DNA from: Quillaja saponaria | Taxonomy: Eukaryota > Streptophyta > Magnoliopsida > Fabales > Quillajaceae | Direction: 5' to 3' | Assembly: GCA_029379385.1 (NCBI GenBank) | Contig: CM055611.1 | Location: forward strand, 10,168,001-10,232,000 | DNA length: 64,000 bases | Shown: positions 23,000 to 34,822 of the stretch, piece after piece | How positions within the stretch are numbered: the first letter of the stretch is position 1 | How the letters are laid out: each line of letters starts with the position of its first letter | Notes under the pieces: generated by a model | What the model saw: only the letters and a program-made list of their open reading frames with translations | Databases searched by the model: none | Told to the model about the DNA's origin: nothing | Position numbers and translations under genes: made by a program

Positions 23000-25956
23000 T
23001 CTAGCATATGGGGGTGATTTCCATATGGAAGCATCATGGTGGTTCATATTTGCATATAGGATGCTCTCACATTATATCCAGCTAAATTACCGCCCCTCCT
23101 CCCTCCCCAATACATGATCAGAAGTGCTAATGAACCATAACAAGAACACATATAATGGTGAAGTGTTAACCACGGAATACTGAGATTTGTAGTAGAAAAG
23201 AGATGTGATAGGTAATTAGGCTCTATACCAGTTAGGTATGCACAAAGCATAAGGTCTTCAAGGAACAGGTCCAGTGATGAATTTTATACATAGCAGACTT
23301 ATAACTAAGAATGTCTTTTTGCTTTTTGTCATGCTTTGCTTCTTTTGGTTTTGGCTAGCTGTCTAAGATCATTATTTTCAATTTCCAAACCATGACATTT
23401 TCTATGCTCACCAGGTTGGCATACATATTTTTGGATAGCATTCATCCCTGTCATTGTGAGTATCTTAATATAGTCCTTCACTCTTATTTTGAATTGTCTT
23501 CATGAGCATGGTATATAACTTGTTATGCTGTGATACTCATCATTGAAAATGAATTTATGCAAAGTTTATAATTGTATGTAGGAGTTAAACAGAGATGAGA
23601 CATGGAAATGTTTTGTAAAAGTTGATACATGGAAGATTATGTTCCCCTTATTGTTTGTTTCGGGTGCATGTGATTTTCCTTCATGTTGCTAATAATTTAA
23701 ACATCTAAAATGTTATGACATCCATTGACCAGTTGCAACATCATGATTTTATGTTGCCTTAATCTGCATCAGCTTGCCATCAGCATAGTCATCCAATAGC
23801 TATTTCCCATGCATTTTTCTGCCATAATGTCAACTTTTATCTGTGTAATGTTTCAGCAATTGAGAATTCAATTAAGTAATGTTTGAATCACTTTATATCT
23901 ACAATTAGTACAATCATTTTTTGATCTTCTCTTTATTGCATGTATGATATGTATATGTAATACTGAATTGGGTACTTGTCATGAATGACTTTGAAAATCT
24001 CTACGTCGACCTTACCCATGCAATCAAATTGTTTTTGGGGTGAATGTAGTGAGTGAGTTGGGTGACCAACCTGCAACATATTTTCATACATTTCCATCTC
24101 TATTTTGCATATCGGGTAACTAGGTCCCCAAAAGAAATTTAGAAAATTGTGGGTGAAAGAGTAAACTTTTTAAGTCTCTTATTAAGTCAAAGACAATAAA
24201 GAAACAAGCTAAGACAAAGTAATATACCTAAGATGTAGATAGGTGGGCTGGTAGGTGGGGTAGGTACCTAATAACCTCCTCTGCTGCCCCACCCATGATG
24301 GGTGGCATTCTTACCCTAATCTACCTGCTACCATTTCTTTTTCACCTATTTACTGCCACCAGGGACAGGTGAAACGAGTTACCCATTTGCTGACCTCATT
24401 GCCATCCTTTTCATTAAAAAGTATCACAGTCACCATCCAATATCTCTGATAAATCAAGGACATGATCCAAAGAAAATAAATATGGATCATGGTCGATAAA
24501 CAATTAATATCAGAATCTACTGGTTGATCTGTCTACTTCATAGGGGTTTGGTGCTTTCAGTTAGTCTTCCAGATAAGAAGGATTGATCTGTTATAAATAA
24601 CCTTTGTACTATACAGATACATTCCTTTTTTTTTTCCAGCATTCCCATCAACTGATAGCTTACACAATAAGCATGACATACAATGTAGTATAATTCCTAT
24701 TCTTATACCATATTTTCTCTGTGTATTTGTTTGTAAATTGATGCCTAAATCAAGTTGTTATTGACATTGTGCCCGTATACATGCATAAATTTTTTGTCAC
24801 GCATTGAATCAATTTATAAGTTTCTTGTTACAATTATAGTATACATTAGAACATGGGTCTGTAATGCGTACATGTCTTCCATATGATGTTTGATGTCTCC
24901 AGAAACCTCATGCATTATGAAACATCTGTTGCATTGTCCCTCCTTTCCCTTCAACCAAATCCTTAACTCTAATTCGTTCTCATCCACTTTAATCTAAGTT
25001 ATGGGCATTATTTTCCAGCTTCTACTTGCTGTGGGCACTAAGCTGGGGCATATAATTACCCAATTAGCTCATGAAGTTGCTGAGAAGCATATAGCCATAG
25101 AAGGTGAATTAGTTGTGCAACCATCGGATGATCATTTTTGGTTTGGTCGGCCACAGATTGTCCTCTTCTTGATCCACTTCATCCTTTTCCAAAATGCTTT
25201 TGAGATAGCATTTTTTTTCTGGATTTGGGTAAGCAAATATTTTTGGGACAATTCACATGTTTTGGTAACAGTGTTCTTTCTTCATTTTCCTTTTTACTCG
25301 TTCTATGTTTTTTTAGGCCGAGGCAAATACATTATGATACTTGAATGATAATGAGGTGATATATTCATTTCAGGTTCAATATTCCTTTGACTCCTGCATA
25401 ATGGGACAAGTCCGCTATATTGTCCCTAGGCTTGTTATTGGGTAACTGCAAGACTTTTTCATCTTTATGCTATCAGTCATTGGTTTAATTCCTCCCTCTT
25501 TTTTCTTTTACTACTCTAATCTCACATATCTTTTTCGGCTGTCTGTGTTGGGACGGGGGTTTAGGGTATTCATTCAGGTACTTTGTAGTTACAGCACCCT
25601 ACCCCTTTATGCAATTGTTACACAGGTGCGTTTGAGTTTCTTTGAGAACTTGGTCACAATTCACAGAATTTTACAATTTGAATTCACATCTCTTGGTATT
25701 AATATTATGATTTGGCAATGAAATTTAGATGGGAACAAATTTCAAAAAGGCAATATTCGATGAGCATGTGCAAGCAGGCCTTGTTGGTTGGGCACAAAAG
25801 GTGAAGAGGAAGAAAGGATTGAAAGCAGATAATGCATCTGCCCAAGGAAACTCTAATGAAGGTTCAACTGTGGGAATTCAGCTTGGGACAGTTGTTCGCA
25901 AGGCATCTACATCAGAAGATATTCATCCATCAGCTGGAGCAGAGAGGCCCAAATGA
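16630..25956 (+). CDS. MLO: MLO-like seven-transmembrane protein, clade II (AtMLO1/13/15-like), 13 exons
   Basis: Exons: 16630-16813, 16942-17192, 18917-19033, 19122-19182, 19430-19524, 21365-21439, 21527-21615, 21688-21737, 23415-23455, 25019-25228, 25374-25441, 25565-25625, 25729-25956. All introns are GT/AG and the parts total 1,530 nt: 509 residues, near the family's 500-550. Seen: N-terminal LEFTPTWVVA and first membrane segment (residues 16-34), ELMLLGFISLLLTVFQ (62-77), CARQNKVPLLSLEALHHLHI with the third segment, WYLWIFVVIFLLLNVNGWHT (about 292-311), FLIHFILFQNAFEIAFFFWI (about 371-390), VFIQVLCSYSTLPLYAIV, and a calmodulin-binding helix with LVGWAQK (about 438-460). The tail is hydrophilic and short. 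Known for the family: plasma-membrane proteins that bind calmodulin, some reported as calcium channels. Clade II placement is from resemblance to AtMLO1. No stop, frameshift or broken splice site was found; borders are predicted, not confirmed by transcripts. Confidence 0.95.
17193..18916 (+). other. MLO intron 2
   Basis: 1,724 bp between CAG/GTAATG and TTTTCAG/AACAAG. I see no coding peptide and no recognisable transposon in it. Confidence 0.85.
19525..21364 (+). other. MLO intron 5
   Basis: 1,840 bp between TTG/GTAAGC and TCTTCAG/CATTCG. The upstream exon ends in codons for GWL where AtMLO1-type proteins have GWTQ, so the exact 5' border deserves checking. AT-rich with no recognisable insert. 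Confidence 0.78.
21738..23414 (+). other. MLO intron 8, with retroelement-like debris
   Basis: 1,677 bp between AACG/GTATGC and CTCACCAG/GTTGGC. It holds a GA repeat (22947-22996). Around 22556-22735 lies a stretch ending GGTGCTACCATG then TTAGAACCAA, resembling, on the other strand, repeats that end near a tRNA-Met primer site. The latter is a weak call. Confidence 0.75.
22947..22996 (+). repeat. GA-rich microsatellite in MLO intron 8
   Basis: A GA run broken by GGGAGGGAGG near its start, then about 18 perfect GA units. It is the second long GA run in the same gene. Confidence 0.88.
23456..25018 (+). other. MLO intron 9
   Basis: 1,563 bp between GTCATT/GTGAGT and TTTTCCAG/CTTCTA. No gene or clear repeat seen. 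The ATG at 25001 lies before the splice acceptor and is not a start. Confidence 0.82.
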
Positions 25957-26557
25957 TTGATGCTAATCCACAAAGATAATATGGTGGGTTTTGTAGAATT
26001 AGACAAGGTTAGCATGGTACGTGGATTTACTGTAAGGCGTGGTGACCTCTCAGATGTTATATATCATAAAATGTACCAGTAGAAATCTTTCGTATTCGGT
26101 TGTTGTGGGAAACCACAGTTGTGGAAGGGTGTTCCAGTAGAAAAGGAAAAAAATGATATTTATGTTCAAGATATTTCTTAAAATAGAATGTTACGACACC
26201 GTTCTTTTTTTTTTTTTTATACTAATAACAGAAAAGCTACCTTTTTTCCTATGTTGGGTCTAAAATCTCATGTAGGACCCACATATTGATTTCAAGCACA
26301 GAAGTTTGAAGTATTTTTTATTTTTTTTTAAATTATATATTATTATAAGCATCCGTGAAAGCAAAAAAGATAAGCCTAATATAGTCTTTCATGATACATT
26401 TATCTATTATTAGTCAAGTCTCAAATTGTAAAGAGGGAGTCGGTTCTATTGTTGCTGGAGCACTTAGATGCGCTCCTTGTTAATAATGCTATATATAAAT
26501 AGTATCCTATTTATATTTCTTTTCTTTTCTGTGTTTTATCAAATTTAGTTTATATTG
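25957..26557 (+). other. MLO 3' untranslated and flanking DNA
   Basis: The stop codon TGA at 25954-25956 is followed by about 240 bp of moderately mixed sequence and a poly(T) run near 26205-26218. AATAAA-type signals are only approximate, so I do not place the poly(A) site. Confidence 0.45.
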
Positions 26558-27537
26558 GGTTAAACTGCATTTTCACCCTAACTCCTAAGGATGTGTTTGG
26601 TAAAAAGTTGAAGGGGTTAAACTTTAGAAGATGGATTTATCACCATTGTGTGTTTGGAAAAAAACTCGTGGCGAGTAAAGTAAAGTTTGCTCTCATGTGG
26701 TTTGATTTGTTTTTAAATGCATACATGTAGTTTATTTTGTCTAAAAATATCTTTCTGAACTTTGGGTCAAAGTATTTTTGGATGGAATCCATCCAAACTA
26801 ATGGTTTTCTAACTAAATTATCAAAAAACCAAAATTACACATTTAATTTATAAATTCATGCCATTGATTTCTTATTATCTCTTTCATTTTCTATTAACAA
26901 GAATAAATTAAATCTCATTTTACTTTAAAATCTAATACCTAGTTACTTAAAACAAAAATCAAATTGTGCTTGACTATAATTCCTTTAAAAATAATGTAGA
27001 ATATGGGAAGGATAAAGATGATGGAGAAGAGTCATAATTGTCTGTGTTTTCATTCTTGAAATAGGAGTTGGATGATAAATAGAAGGATCTAATTGTTGAA
27101 GAATTTAAGCTGGTATTGAAGAGAGGCGATTTGTGCCAGGAGCATGTCAGAATTTGGATTAAAACTTTAATGACGATTTGATTGGATGTTTTGTTTTACT
27201 TTCAATTGAGCTCCTTCATGAGTAGACTAAATCTTTTTCTTTTAGATAATAGTCTTTTTAGTTTGATGGGTTTCAATAGAAATATGGTTGTTTAAATGGG
27301 TTATTGTATGTATAAAATGAAATAAATAATATGAAATCAATGGCATGAATTTATAAATTAGAGATTTAGTTTTGATATTTTTGGTAATTTAGTTAGAAAA
27401 CTGTTAATTTTGGATGAATTTCATCCAAAGTGATCATTTTGGTCCAAACTTCAAGAGGGTGCTTTTAGACAAACTGAAATCAAATGTATGCATTTGGAAA
27501 AAAGTCAAATCACAAGGGTGTAAAATATATTTTATTC
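26558..27537. mobile_element. Non-autonomous DNA element with long terminal inverted repeats
   Basis: The left arm (about 26558-26888) and right arm (about 27320-27537) are inverted copies. CATGCCATTGATTTC at about 26858 mirrors GAAATCAATGGCATG at 27332. GGTTTGATT...AAATGCATACAT mirrors ATGTATGCATTT...AGTCAAATC. CATTTTCACCC near the left tip mirrors GGGTGTAAAATA near the right. The left arm carries about 110 extra bases (26581-26690). The core is only about 430 bp and encodes nothing I recognise. TIRs of about 200 bp suggest Mutator-like. No target duplication could be fixed. Confidence 0.65.
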
Positions 27538-28269
27538 TTAAACATTTAAATCAAAGGATTGCAGGTTAACGATGTTTAAGTTAAAAATTAAAATAAAGAA
27601 AAGCCTCTTTTTATTGTCTTTAAAGTATTATCATTTGTTTTTAAATAAAATTTTTAGTCAATTTCATCTCATAACTTTAAAAACATTTGCAATGTCTTCA
27701 CCCTCCTTAGCATCTAGCACTTTTGACGAAAAATACGTATGTCAATTAAAATATGTTTTTTTTTCTCTACATTTGAGTGGGATGAAAATTTACAATATGG
27801 AGTGTTAATTAAGTCACACTAGAAAAGACTTAACTGAAGTAATTATGGATGCCCGTGAAATCCCGACATTGCAGATGTTTAAGTAAATAGGCTCTATGTA
27901 AAGATGGTGCAATTAAAAATGAAGTAAATCACAAACTGATAAAATATTTCTGAAGTTTATATGATCATAAAATTCTGAATAGGTTGAAATGAAGATTCTA
28001 GAGAAAAGTAAAGGAGAAGTTCCAGCTACTTTACATTTCAAACTCTGATACAATACATGATCAACAAGTCATAATTTTAATTTTCTCTTCAAAATAAGTC
28101 TTTTGCCCATAATAATGCATATAATATAAATTTTACTCTTTAGTTGAAGCCCATTAAGTGTTAATTTAGAAATATATTATTTTAAATGGGGACTCCTAAC
28201 ATACACCACCATAGGTTAAATGTTATTAATGTCCACTTTTTTAAGTAGACAATAAACAACAATCCTTGT
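27538..28269. other. Intergenic stretch with a possible LINE scrap
   Basis: AT-rich DNA without a gene. At 27890-28010 the + strand resembles the reverse transcriptase tail of the LINE at 55392 onward: AAAGATGGTGCAATT occurs in both, followed by similar GAAGTAAATCACAA and ATCATAAAATTC. The rest is unassigned. Confidence 0.4.
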
Positions 28270-28990
28270 CCTAGGTGAATACTATGAAGTCACAACAAGA
28301 TTGTAGGATGATATCATTGATGTTGAAATGGAGTATACTCGAGGAGAGTTCAACTCTAAGGCCAATGAAATGGCCCATATAACATCTGGGTTGACCTTTC
28401 TAGGTTAAGAGACAAGTCATGCCTTCATTGTCCAGAGACGGTACAAACTCTCAATCTTCGATCGACTAAATATAGTGGAAGCAATGCCAATCGAAGCTGG
28501 TGTAAATTGGACAGAAAGTTAATGGCCTACCTAATGAACCCTATTATTAAAATTGACTAAAAGGTTAAGATACAGTCTTTAAACTACGTTTTAATATATG
28601 AAGAGCTCTATATATAAACAAACATCTAAATGGGTGCTTTTGAGGTGTGCTAGGATGCCTAATGCCATGATACTCATGACTAACGCACACGAAGGAGTTT
28701 GTGGAGCACATCAGTTTGGCATGAAGCTAGGGTGGTTATCAGGTAGTGTAGTTATTATTGGCCAAACATGATCTGTGACTGTATTAAATACGCTAAGGGA
28801 TGTAAACCTTTCCAAAAGTATGATAATATACAAAGAATCCCAGCCTGAGAACTTCACCCGGTTGTGAAACCTAGGCCATTTAGATGCTGGGCGATGGGCA
28901 TAATTGGTAAAATCGTCCCAGCATCGAGCAAGCAATATTTCTATTTTCTTTGTCGTCATGCTTTATAGAAGAAGTCATTAATTGGAGTAT
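28270..28990 (+). pseudogene. Ty3/gypsy RNase H to integrase remnant
   Basis: Conceptual peptides include EYTRGEFNSKANEMAHITSG, the end of a gypsy RNase H, and HEGVCGAHQFGMKL, the HxxxH part of the integrase zinc site. These are followed in changing frames by CIKYAKGCKPF (one zinc-site cysteine kept) and PASSKQYFYFFVVM, the start of the catalytic core. Several frameshifts and stops are present. The order RNase H then integrase, and the HEGVCGAH form, suggest a Tat/Athila-type polyprotein. No LTR is adjacent, so it is an orphan piece. Confidence 0.7.
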
Positions 28991-29724
28991 ACAAAACTAT
29001 TGGTCATAGAACATGCAAAATATATAATCCAATATACAAACACATAATTGAAATATATCATAATTTTGAAGGAAGTTGTATTTATTGATTAATCTAAAGG
29101 TTTTTGGGACGTGCTATTAGTTGTTGATCGATTGTGAAATTGTCTATTGAAAGTGGAAAATTTCTCGTACTTTCATTGATGATGCACTCTCGCTCATAAT
29201 TAAAGTAGAAAAAAGTATGAAAGAGTCATACTTTTTATTTTAAATTATAAATAAATCTTACAATAAATTTACATAATTACTAATTTCACCCTTTAGTTAG
29301 TAAGCTTATTAAATTTAATTTTGAAATGTATAATTATTATAAATACAAGAAGAAGAGTTCAACTTATTTTTGAAAAATAAAATATTATTTTGTTTTACAA
29401 AAATATCTTTTATGTAAAATTTGAATGGAATTTATCACTAATAAAAATATAATTTATGTAAAATACAACTTCAATAATGAAAATTTATTTTGTTATAATT
29501 CTTTTTGAATTAAATTTTAATATATCATAAGATATTAATATTCAAGCTAAACCAAGATAATAATAAAAGTATTTTCTAATTGAAAATAGACATATGAAGT
29601 TTAAATTAATCTAATCCACAACAAATTAAAATGGTATAAGATATCGAAAAAAAAATATATAAAATAGGAAAAACTAATATAAGAATTACAATTATTTAAT
29701 AACATAATAAATAAACGATATTAT
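28991..29724. other. AT-rich stretch, nothing recognised
   Basis: Very AT-rich DNA with no peptide similarity and no repeat shared with the window. Confidence 0.4.
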
Positions 29725-31667
29725 ATTAGAAGCCTTGTGCGTCATGTGTCGTCGTAGCAAACACATGGGCTTGACCTCTAGCAAAGGTACCACGACCTCC
29801 CTGAGATCTAGCAAGCAAGGAAAATCTACCATGAATTGAAGAAGACGTCCCGGCTGGAGTAGACTACCCCATCATCGACAAACAATCCATGATACGGTGA
29901 TCCACAACCCCACATTTAAAACAAGCACCAGACTCTCTCATCTGCACTGTCCTGCGTGTCTGAAACCACAAGTAAGGAATACTAGAACCTCAAATGATCT
30001 AGGGCCACTAGATGACGCCATTGTGACTGACCTCCAGAACTCCGTCTCATCTAGCCTCTGCTTGCCTAAAACCTCCATGAAAAGAACCACAGCCAGAGGT
30101 AATTCACACCCAGGTCTACGAGAACTACCAACATTAGAAGTAGAAGGACCTTCATGTTTCACCTTCTTATGGCTCTCACGCTCTGACTGTCTCTCCAAAA
30201 TCTGAGTCTCTAGTCGGTATGCAGCATCAATAGCTTGAGTATAGGTAGTAATGTTCGTTATGAACACTGACCTAAATAAAGAATATCTTAACTCATTAAT
30301 CAACCTCTTCACTTGCATCTATTCAGTAGCCATCATATGTGGAGCAAAATGGGCTAGTCTGGTAAATTGAGTCTCGTATTCTGCCATTGTCAAAACCCCA
30401 AACATGCTTATCAAGCACACTTTCAGATAAGAAATGATCAGTGAAAGCCCTACTAAACTCTAGCCATGCAAGTGGGGTAAATTTTGTCTACCACTGTACG
30501 AACATATTATACCACTCTTAAGCTACATTGTGCAACTGTTAGCTGACTAACTCAACAGCATGAACGGGATCACACCCCAAAGTTACACAAAGTCTATCAA
30601 ACTCTGCTAAGAAAGTATAGGAGTCCTATGCAGGATCCACACTTGAAAATCTTGGTGGTTGCATCTTTTGAAAATCATGCAATGCCACAAATAGTCCCCG
30701 ATCATGCTGAACTGTAGTGGAGGGTTTGTCTTTTGCTAAGGCTGAATAAGAGGAGCTGTAAGAGGCTATGCTTGAGCCTGATGTTGTTGGGCTAGAATCT
30801 CAACTAGGTCATCTACTGTCCTCTGAACTCGATCTAGTCTTTAAGCAAGCTGCTCTAGATTAAGACTAGGGGTTGCTGTGACACCCTACTTTTCTAATCC
30901 TATACTTAATCTACTTAATAAACTATTAAACCAATTTAATCTGTAGTCAAACTCTTAAGCTTATTTAATTGATAATACTTTTGTTACTTGTATTTTCTAA
31001 TATCTTTATTTTCCTACGACTGTGATACTTTATAATTTCCTTAAACGTTCTTCTTATTTCACTTTACACAATTTACTACTCGGCTGATTGGCCCTATACT
31101 CTTTACATAATTCACCCTAATTGACTTCCTACCATTTGTTTCATTTGTCCTTTAATTAATTGACTCTTTCTTTCTCTTAAGAAATTGCCTAGCCGAATTG
31201 AACACAAAGGTCACACAGTCATAATACATCCCTTTACTTACCTACTTATATACATGTATGGTTTTGACTAAAGAAGACATACTAACAAACTTCCTTCTAA
31301 GGCACTAAGTCTAAGTCAAAACTCTAGTTACCAAATTATACAATAAGGGCCTTTACATGGTCAATCCTCTCTCAATAATCAACCACTTGCCATCTTTTCC
31401 CATTACATAGACCATGCCTTTCTTTAAGGAAAACAATACACATCCATGGTACTAATTAATTTGCACATCAAGATGAAGGAAAGTGAGTTGAACCTCAACA
31501 AGCATTCATACATGACAACGAAGGATTCTTGATGGCAGTTTTAGAAATATAGGAATATGCAATGCAAATTAGTCTTTTTCCTCATTTCCTCTAGGTTTTC
31601 TAAAAGCGATTCATCTTTCTCATTTCCCCTTGTAAACCTTTCTTGCCAATATGCAAACCGAGGCATC

Positions 31668-31967
31668 AGTCTCTAAACTTATGGCACTTTATTGTACCAT
31701 CTCATGAGACATTTCCCTTCAAGACATATGGCATATCTCAGTGCCATCTCATGAGACATCACCCTACGAGACTTTCGGCACATCATTGTACCACCTCTTC
31801 TAGATATGGATCCATCCAAGAGACATCGTCTCTAGACTTATGGCACTTTATTGTACCATCTCATGAGACATCGCCTTTCAAGACTTACAGCACATCTCAG
31901 TGCCATCTCATAAGACATTGCCCTACAAGACTTTCGGCAATTTATTGTACCATCTCTAGATAGGATC
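31668..31967. repeat. Tandem repeat of short ATGAGACATC / GTACCATCTC units
   Basis: Alternating units of about 50-55 bp built on CATCTCATGAGACATC, AGACTTTCGGCA and TTATTGTACCATCTC. They are arranged in a larger unit of about 165-170 bp that is repeated nearly twice. An open frame crosses it but only reflects the repeat. Confidence 0.8.
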
Positions 31968-32715
31968 CATTCTATAGTTTGCGTAACATAATGTTAAGAC
32001 AAACTACATATGATAAAACCATGCAAATTCCGCACCTTTCATTTTCTTTAGTTACACATAACTCATTTTCTCATAAAACATGTCATTTCATATGCATGAA
32101 GGATGTAAGAATAGCATGAAGAATATAAGAGAAACAAGGAAGTAGCTTTCAAAGCAATGATAAAACAAAGGAATGCATGAATACTTGCCTAATACCCTTA
32201 GCCTTATTTTCTTTCTTTCTTTTTTTTCTTTTTCTCCTACGCCTTCTTCTTCCTATTCTCTTTTGGTTTTTCTCATTCTCCTTCCTAGCTCACGGTTTGC
32301 CTTTTTCTTTTATTTCTTACTATTTCTCTCACTTTCTTTGTTTTCTTACTTTTTCTCTCACTTTCTCTTACTTTCTCACACTATTTCCTATGCATTTTGG
32401 TCACTACCTCTCCCCTCCTATTTATAATGTATGGCTAAGGTTTAGGATTTAGGAGAAAGTTTCATTTCCTATTTTACCCTTTTAGTTCTCTAAAATTACA
32501 ACCACCTACTTGTCATTCTCTAAATTAACATGTGTTCTTTCTTCCTAACACTTGTCTTCCTCGTATCTAGCCATCTTTCTATGTTAATTATTACTTACCA
32601 CCTTATGTCCTAACTTTCTTCCACATGCCCCCCTAATTATTACAACTTTCCACATTTTCCCTCCTTCTTACATATAGACCCCTTCATTAATTACAAATTG
32701 CCACACTAAATCTCA

Positions 32716-32955
32716 TTCTTACACCTAATTCATCACATTTCATTTCTTAGCAAGTAACTTATATTTTATCATTTTATCTTCTTCTTTCAACATAGTTCTT
32801 ACACCTAATCCATCACATTTCATTTCTTAGCAAGAAACCTATATTTTATCATTTTATCTTCTTCTTTCAACATGGTTCTTACACCTAATCCATCACATTT
32901 CCTTTTCTAGCAAGAAACCTATATTTTATTATTTTCTCTTCTTCTTTGAACATCA
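32716..32955. repeat. Three 80-bp tandem repeats
   Basis: Copies start at 32716, 32796 and 32876, each with TTCTTACACCTAAT, TTTCTTAGCAAG (or close), ATATTTTATCATTTT and CTTCTTCTTTCAACAT. The second and third share changes (AATCCATC, AGAAACC) that the first lacks. Confidence 0.88.
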
Positions 32956-33580
32956 CCATGCAGCATTTTTCCATCTTTGTTCCAATGCCTACATGTGTCC
33001 ATATTTTTATGTACAACATGTATGTATACATATATACATTCATGTATTTATACATATACACTACTCATATACTAATACATATATATTATTCTTATACTAA
33101 TACGTATCCTATACTTATTTTATATTTACATGTACTATTCCTATACATGAAATAATATGTAATTAAATTTTAATCCTCTTTAACTCATAAGATAATTACT
33201 TATCTTGTAATTAATCTAGGTATTAATTTTTGGGGTGTTACAGCTACTGCCTGAGCTAGTTTAGTAGCTCTACCTTTACCATGTCCCCGATGACCACTAC
33301 CTTTAACTACTAGTACTTGGAGGCTAGTAGATCCTTGATCAGAGCCAGCATCCTGGTGCTTCCCTAGGCCTGCAACACGGCTGCTACGTTGCATCATATC
33401 TAAAACAAATACAAATGATTTCAATATATATTTATCATGTAAAGCAAAAGATAGTTGTAAAATCACAACTTAAAGTTTTAGGATGAATTAGAATGTATCT
33501 CTAAGTCCACATATAGCGTGTAACATATGCAAACAAAGCAATAATGTCATGTATTTGCAGTCAGGGACCTCTAAACCCAA

Positions 33581-33592
33581 GCTCTGATACCA
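33581..33592 (-). other. tRNA-Met primer-binding site of the minus-strand element
   Basis: The minus strand reads TGGTATCAGAGC, the standard plant initiator-Met primer site, three bases inside the LTR end at 33596. The leader beside it (33470-33580) is similar to the leader of the LARD-like element at 37769-37890. Confidence 0.9.
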
Positions 33593-34274
33593 ACTTATTA
33601 CACCTTCACACGAATGCATGACTGGCCGAAGGAATGGATAACTAAACCTTCATAATCTTAACTTTAAATCACATAAGCACATATGACCATTGAACACTTA
33701 TAGTTAAAAAGAAAAGCTTTATTAAAGTAAGTTAAAGACAAAGACTTATTTATCATGCATGTGACATTTTAACTAAAAATTTTGGCAGAGGTTCCCTAGA
33801 AAATGAAAGATGCTTCGATAATACATAAATGTAAAATCTAGTTACAATCAACCAGTCATCAACAATAACAATGTACACAGAGGATCTCAGCTCCAATTAT
33901 CTCATCAATAACCATAGTTAAACTACTATACAAATCAAAGCATGGCAACTCAAAGCCTAACGTGATTGCAAACTTCGTCCTTTGGCTTCAAGTGTGTGAT
34001 CTAGAACGTATACCTTGCCGCACAATAGGCAAGTCACAAATCTCTAGGCGACGAACGCTGGTCTCCTGATATTGAGAAAACAACAACAAATGGAAAATAA
34101 GTCATAAAGACTTAGTAAGCGAAAAATGTACTCTAAGGATACTAGCTTCATCCAAAGCATGAATAGCCATATATGTCAAGTAGTTTCATGTAAAATAAAA
34201 TCTTATATTAAAATTCAATATTACACGTATGTACATTTGAATAAAGAAAAATTAAACCAATACCATTTATACAA

Positions 34275-34638
34275 TATAATAACCCGATATATTAATGTAC
34301 ATGTTAGAACGTTTGTACATGACTAGTTGTGGGTAGGTGAATAAAATGTTACACAAAGTAAAATTTTACATAATTGAATACTTGAATACTTGAATAAATA
34401 AATATAGAAATAATGCAAGAGTTAATTTTTATTATGTAATTGGTTAACTTATAGCTTAAAAAAAATTAATAATAAAGAAATAAATAATATTATACATAGT
34501 AGTATTAAAATTAAAGAATATTTATGTATGTGTATATATGTGGTAGAAGAATTAATTTTGTTGTAATTCGATAGTTTGAGATACGTTTTAGTATGTTCAT
34601 ATGTAATGTATAAAATTGGATGAATAAATGTACAGTAG

Positions 34639-34678
<40 letters not shown>

Positions 34679-34822
34679 TTATTATTATTGTTTTCACCCA
34701 TCAATAATGCTTACACCATTAACTTTATAATTTTCAAGTTACCTAATAAGGTAATAGCAACATTTTCTTAATTACATAAATATATATATATATATATTGA
34801 TGGGTGAAAATAATAATAATAA

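Larger units (their letters stand above)
30877..33242 (-). mobile_element. Solo LTR of a different gypsy family, inserted in gag
   Basis: The ends are TGTGACACCC on the left and GGGGTGTTACA on the right. On the minus strand it runs TGTAACACCCC to GGGTGTCACA. A TATAAATAG box on the minus strand (32418-32426) supports this orientation. Removing the 2,366 bp rejoins the gag peptides on both sides. Flanking pentamers GTTGC and GCTAC differ by two transitions, fitting a decayed target duplication. It contains two unrelated tandem repeat blocks and no coding region. Confidence 0.75.
29725..33397 (-). pseudogene. Chromovirus-like gag, interrupted by a solo LTR
   Basis: Read right to left, gag begins at the paired ATG near 33394-33397 (MMQRSSRVAGLGKHQDAG). 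It breaks at 33243 for the 2.4 kb LTR, resumes at 30876 and continues to about 29725. Gag peptides include KRLINELRYSLFRSVF and AAYRLETQILERQ. A complete CX2CX4HX4C zinc knuckle (CFKCGVVDHRIMDC) lies at 29882-29923, then a glycine/arginine-rich tail. Stops and frame changes prevent a full product. Protease and everything after it are missing. The primer site at 33581-33592 and LTR from 33596 are its own. Confidence 0.82.

Noticed and set aside
25001..25018. ATG at 25001 as a start of a separate gene
   Set aside because: It lies before a good splice acceptor (TTTTCCAG) and the following codons continue the MLO protein in frame from exon 9.
31643..31963. 106-codon frame with repeated peptide
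   Set aside because: The repetition is explained by the DNA tandem array; no start context or homology supports a gene.
32173..32452. Two hydrophobic open frames resembling membrane proteins
   Set aside because: Pyrimidine-rich LTR sequence gives F/L/S-rich frames in more than one phase; the TATA box on the opposite strand fits LTR promoter DNA instead.
31668..32955. CRISPR-like regular repeats
   Set aside because: The units are contiguous tandem repeats without unique spacers, in plant nuclear DNA.
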